Assembly: GCF_016863315.1 (NCBI RefSeq)
Contig: NZ_BOOQ01000007.1
Coordinates: 62,001 to 126,000, forward strand
DNA length: 64,000 nt
Direction: 5' to 3'
Source of the DNA: Planotetraspora silvatica
GTDB taxonomy: Bacteria; Actinomycetota; Actinomycetes; Streptosporangiales; Streptosporangiaceae
The translations under genes and the position numbers were made by a program. The notes beneath the pieces were generated by a model that did no database searches, was not told the origin of the DNA, and was given only the letters and a program-made list of their open reading frames with translations. Positions within the stretch are counted from its first letter, which is position 1, and every line of letters starts with the position of its first letter. Of the stretch, positions 61,057-64,000 are shown in pieces.

Positions 61057-62637
61057 ATGCCTGGATGTGATTTCACCCGCAGAGACCTGCTCCGCTGGAC
61101 GGCGGTGGCGGCGGCCGCCGTGCCGCTCACCGGCATGGGCCCCGCACGCGCCTACGCCTCGGCCAAGCCCACGGACGTGATGCCCGTCAACCTGGAACTC
61201 GTGACGCTCACCGAGGACCGGGCGGTGATCACGTGGTACACCGGCGTGCCCGGCACCGACGACGGCCTGGGCCGGATGGTCCCCGCGCCCGCCGACGGAG
61301 AGGTGGTCTACGGCACCCATCCCTCGCGGCTGAACCGCGTCGCGGGCGGCATCCGCTCGCACACGCCCTACCACCACGTGGAACTGACCGACCTCGAACC
61401 TGGCCAGACCTACTACTACCAGGCGCGATCCAACGGGAAGCTCGCCTCGCCCATGGAGTTCACCCTCATCGCCGGCAACGCGGTGGGGACCTCCGACTAC
61501 GGTCGCGGCACGAACGGCCCCTTCTCCTTCACGACGCCGCAGCCGCCGCCGGGACGTTTCCTGTTCTCGATCGTGCTCTGCAACGACCTGCACATGGGGG
61601 AGACCCAGGCCGGGCTGGTCGGCGGCCAACCGCAGTACATCGGCATCTCCCAGGTTCCCGGGCTGCCGCCGTACCCGGAGGTGATGCTGGAGTCCCTGGT
61701 CGACGACGTCGCCAGGCTCGACCCGACCTACCTTCTGGCGGCCGGCGACATCTCGGCCGAAGCCGTGCCCGCCGACCTCAACCGGTCCCGGCAACTTCTG
61801 ACCCGGTTCGGGCGGTACCGCGAGGACTACTTCGTCACGCGCGGGAACCATGACCGCGCGCACAGCGGGGACGCCTACGCCACCTGCCGGGTCGGCAGGT
61901 GGCAGGGCAACGACTGCTTCCAGGACGCCTACTTCCCCCAGGACGAGCTGACGTACTTCTCGAAGGACCTCTCGGGGCTGCACGTGATCGGCCTCGACAC
62001 CTACGACAAGCCGGGCAACGGCGGCGACGCCGGCGGCATGTCGCCGGAGCAGATGTCGTGGTTCCAGGCCGATCTGGCCGCGCACAGGGACCAGCCGACC
62101 GTCGTCTTCGGGCACCACCCGCTCGTGATGACCGACTCGCCGTTCCCGATCACTCCGGGCAGTTCCCTCGACGCCGCTCAGGCGGCCGCGGTCCTCGGCG
62201 CGTACGCGAAGACCCCCGGCGTCTTCCTTCACCATGCCGGGCACACGCACCGCAACCACCGCACCGTCAGCCCCGCCGCGCCCGGCGTCACGCTGCAGGA
62301 GGTCGCCGCGGTCAAGGAGTACCCCGGAGGCTTCTCCCTGCTCAGGCTGCACACCGAGGGGTACGCGCTGAACTTCTACAAGTGCCGCAGCGAGCTGGCG
62401 CGCGCGTGGAGCGAGCGCAGCCGGCAGGAGATCCTGGGCTACTGGCCGCAGTTCGCGCTGGGCAACCACGTCTCCGATCGCAACAGCGTCGCCAAGCGGG
62501 ACCTTTCCGGGCTGCGGCGGCCGCACCACGGCCGGGGACACGGTCACGACGACCACGACGGCCACGGTCACGAGGGCCACGGTCACGACGACCACCACGG
62601 CCGCTCACACTCCGAGGTCGCACATAGCGCGAGCTGA
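61057..62637 (+). CDS. Tat-exported metallophosphoesterase with His-rich tail
   Basis: A 526-residue purple-acid-phosphatase-like protein. The Tat signal FTRRDLLRWTAVAAAAVPLTG is near residues 6-26. An N-terminal Fn3-like domain (~45-165: DRAVITWYTGVPG) comes next. The metal core has VLCNDLHMGE, LAAGDISAEA, VTRGNHDRAH, VFGHHPLV and HHAGHTHRNH. The C-terminal 40 residues hold 13 His arranged in GHGHDDH-type runs. This tail should bind divalent metals or be a storage/delivery arm. Alkaline or acid phosphatase activity is likely; the natural substrate is unknown. Confidence 0.88.
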   Translation: MPGCDFTRRDLLRWTAVAAAAVPLTGMGPARAYASAKPTDVMPVNLELVTLTEDRAVITWYTGVPGTDDGLGRMVPAPADGEVVYGTHPSRLNRVAGGIRSHTPYHHVELTDLEPGQTYYYQARSNGKLASPMEFTLIAGNAVGTSDYGRGTNGPFSFTTPQPPPGRFLFSIVLCNDLHMGETQAGLVGGQPQYIGISQVPGLPPYPEVMLESLVDDVARLDPTYLLAAGDISAEAVPADLNRSRQLLTRFGRYREDYFVTRGNHDRAHSGDAYATCRVGRWQGNDCFQDAYFPQDELTYFSKDLSGLHVIGLDTYDKPGNGGDAGGMSPEQMSWFQADLAAHRDQPTVVFGHHPLVMTDSPFPITPGSSLDAAQAAAVLGAYAKTPGVFLHHAGHTHRNHRTVSPAAPGVTLQEVAAVKEYPGGFSLLRLHTEGYALNFYKCRSELARAWSERSRQEILGYWPQFALGNHVSDRNSVAKRDLSGLRRPHHGRGHGHDDHDGHGHEGHGHDDHHGRSHSEVAHSAS

Positions 62638-63048
62638 CCGACGGGACCCTCCGGACGGGCCGCCCGGGGGAAACACGTACGCGCTCACGTGGGGGTGCGG
62701 TGTTTCCTGCGGCCCGTCCGATTGCGTCTCCGGAGCGATCCCTCGGTGGAGGAGCCTGAGACGCAGTCATGAGCGTAGGTGACAGCCTGCTGGGAGATCC
62801 CTACCTGTTCGGCAATATCCCGCTCTGCCTCGATCGCGGCGGATCGGTCACCGTCACACGAGTCGGGTTCGGGGAGAATCTGGGGGACCTCAATGTGGAC
62901 GCCTTCACCCGCGTTCGGCAGGGGCATCGTCGTCACCTATCTCTCCGACAGAGTGGAGCGCCGGTTAGGCATTTCCCTCGGCATCGGTTTATGCGCCCCC
63001 GGCGACGCACCGATCGAGAGTGTTTGCGCCTGACGGCCTCGCCGCAGG
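62638..63048. other. 411-bp intergenic region with a possible HTH gene remnant
   Basis: Holds a nested hairpin just after the phosphoesterase gene. A minus-strand stretch near 62780-62850 reads ERDIAEQVGISQQAV, which looks like a helix-turn-helix fragment. No complete gene was recognised. Confidence 0.5.
62652..62720 (+). terminator. Nested inverted repeat after the phosphoesterase gene
   Basis: CGGACGGGCCGC (62652-62663) pairs with 62709-62720; inside it GGAAACAC (62669-62676) pairs with 62700-62707. Starts 15 bp after the stop codon. Confidence 0.65.
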
Positions 63049-63600
63049 TCACTGGGCCGGTCCGTAGAAGAGGGCCGTCAGCCGGGGCAGGCGGCGTCGC
63101 ATCTCCTTTTCGTCGCCGAAGTCGAAATCCCAGTCCGGATCCAGGCGGGGATGCCGGACCGAGAAGGACCACGGCGGCGGTTCCTCGCCCGTCACGGCCT
63201 GATAGGCGTTCCAGGCCGCGCTGAGGACGTCCTCCCCCTGAAGGTCGTCGCCTTGGGCGTGCGCGTTCCGGACGGCGGGGACGTCGGCGAGCGAGTCGGG
63301 GTCTTCGATCGCCTGGCCGTACGCCGCCTCGCCCTGGGCGACGAGCCAGCCCCGGAAGTAGTCGAATCCGTCGTCCGAGGCGCCGCCGTTGATCACATAC
63401 GCGGCCGCCCACAGGTCCGCTCGATAGGAGGCGTTGAGCAGGTCCCAGAGCGGCCGTTCGAATGCGACGATCTCGGCCGGTTCTCGCTGGGACAGCAGCG
63501 CGACCATCTGCCGGGCCACCGCCTCGGCGTCGTCGCGGGTCTCCTCGTCGAGCTCTGATCGGGCCTGGTGGACGAGGCCCCACACGTCATCGGTATCCAT
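63049..63600 (-). CDS. DUF4240 domain protein
   Basis: A 183-residue protein matching DUF4240: DDVWGLVHQARSE at the N-terminus, LWDLLNASYRADLWAAAYVI, DGFDYFRGWLVAQGEAAYGQ and PPPWSF late in the sequence. Members are common in actinomycetes, cytoplasmic and uncharacterised; a nucleic-acid or toxin-related role has been guessed but not shown. Single-gene unit; ATG 63600 has no strong ribosome site. Confidence 0.88.
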   Translation of the reverse strand: MDTDDVWGLVHQARSELDEETRDDAEAVARQMVALLSQREPAEIVAFERPLWDLLNASYRADLWAAAYVINGGASDDGFDYFRGWLVAQGEAAYGQAIEDPDSLADVPAVRNAHAQGDDLQGEDVLSAAWNAYQAVTGEEPPPWSFSVRHPRLDPDWDFDFGDEKEMRRRLPRLTALFYGPAQ

Positions 63601-63833
63601 GCTCGCCGAGCGTAACGGTCACGAATTACGCGAAAAGCATGTCCTTATCGCGAAATATGGCCATGGTCCATAAGTTCTAGATAAAGATTCTGTTACATTA
63701 CCGGACGCACCAAATATGGAGATTTAGGCCCTTGACGAAGATTCACTGCCTAGCGAAGATCATGACAATTGCGCACATTCTGCCGGGATAACCCCCTCCC
63801 CGGGAAATCGTGTGCCAACTGGAGGAATCTGTC

Positions 63834-64000
63834 ATGGGGCGTTCCATCAATGGCAGGGTCGGCCGCGTAGCGGTCGTACTGGCCCTGCCCATTGCCCTCA
63901 CCCTCACTCTCAGTCCGAACCCCGTTCTCGCCGATCCCTCTCCGCAGGCCGGTCAGGTCGTGCCGGATCGGCAGCCCAGCACCGACCAGAACGGTGTGGC
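63834..64000 (+). CDS. Start of a secreted protein (cut by window end)
   Basis: Only the first 55 codons are present. A Sec signal RVAVVLALPIALTLTLS ends at about Ala34 (PVLA), after which a Pro/Gln-rich, probably disordered mature start follows (DPSPQAGQVVPDRQPSTDQN). GGAGGA lies 8-9 nt before ATG 63834. The upstream 230 bp is notably AT-rich for this genome, with TTGACG near 63733. Function cannot be assigned from the fragment. Confidence 0.8.
   Translation, partial: MGRSINGRVGRVAVVLALPIALTLTLSPNPVLADPSPQAGQVVPDRQPSTDQNGV

Overview
The window is high-GC DNA with actinomycete gene style: GTG and TTG starts, GGAGG ribosome sites, ATGA/GTGA stop-start overlaps, Tat signals, an F420-dependent enzyme, an ergothioneine operon, an AfsR-type regulator and an MmyB-type XRE regulator. 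I infer an actinomycete, possibly Streptosporangiales; the order is a guess from gene content. No tRNA, rRNA, CRISPR array, transposase or prophage block was seen.

Layout. 1-5.1 kb: the end of an SAM methyltransferase gene, a metallo-beta-lactamase-fold hydrolase, phosphoglucomutase and a long-chain acyl-CoA ligase. 5.1-11.1 kb: a 764-bp gap with a 57-bp tandem repeat and a perfect 18-bp-arm palindrome, then PadR, a gutted ABC ATPase and an FtsX-type permease, a SnoaL-like protein, TetR and an orphan histidine kinase. 11.1-25.2 kb: mostly cell-surface and exported proteins. These are a membrane-anchored protein coupled to a PQQ-type propeller, a Tat-exported F420 enzyme, an S41 peptidase, a collagen-like protein, a PPOX protein, a LamG protein, a class A beta-lactamase-like protein and a PGRP amidase. 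A tandem array with an exact 53-bp period lies between the last two.

25.5-31 kb: ergothioneine operon egtABCD (no egtE), divergent from an ECF sigma/zinc anti-sigma pair. 31-44.8 kb: PhoD, FAD oxidoreductase with a hexanucleotide tract, a YjbR remnant beside a Cys-bearing small protein, an M24 protein with lost metal ligands, a LigD-type polymerase domain, a tiny secreted peptide, an AfsR-like regulator, XRE, two SDRs, and a phosphatase-acetyltransferase fusion. 44.8-48.9 kb: OFA-family transporter with its 42-residue small subunit, divergent from an FdhF/YdeP molybdo-oxidoreductase, suggesting oxalate/formate chemistry. 49-52.7 kb: sulfotransferase, glycosyltransferase and FAD monooxygenase.

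52.7-57.9 kb: the best candidate for an undescribed pathway. A five-gene chain encodes a zinc-type dehydrogenase, a PTPS/QueD-like protein lacking key residues, a GT4 glycosyltransferase, a methyltransferase and an LPG-synthase-like membrane protein. It is divergent from a CDP-alcohol phosphatidyltransferase across a 64-bp promoter with helically phased GTAC motifs. I infer a membrane-linked small-molecule or glycolipid pathway. The end of the window carries a LuxR-like regulator, an aldo-keto reductase, a glycerophosphodiesterase, a Tat-exported phosphoesterase with a His-rich tail, a DUF4240 protein and the start of a secreted protein.
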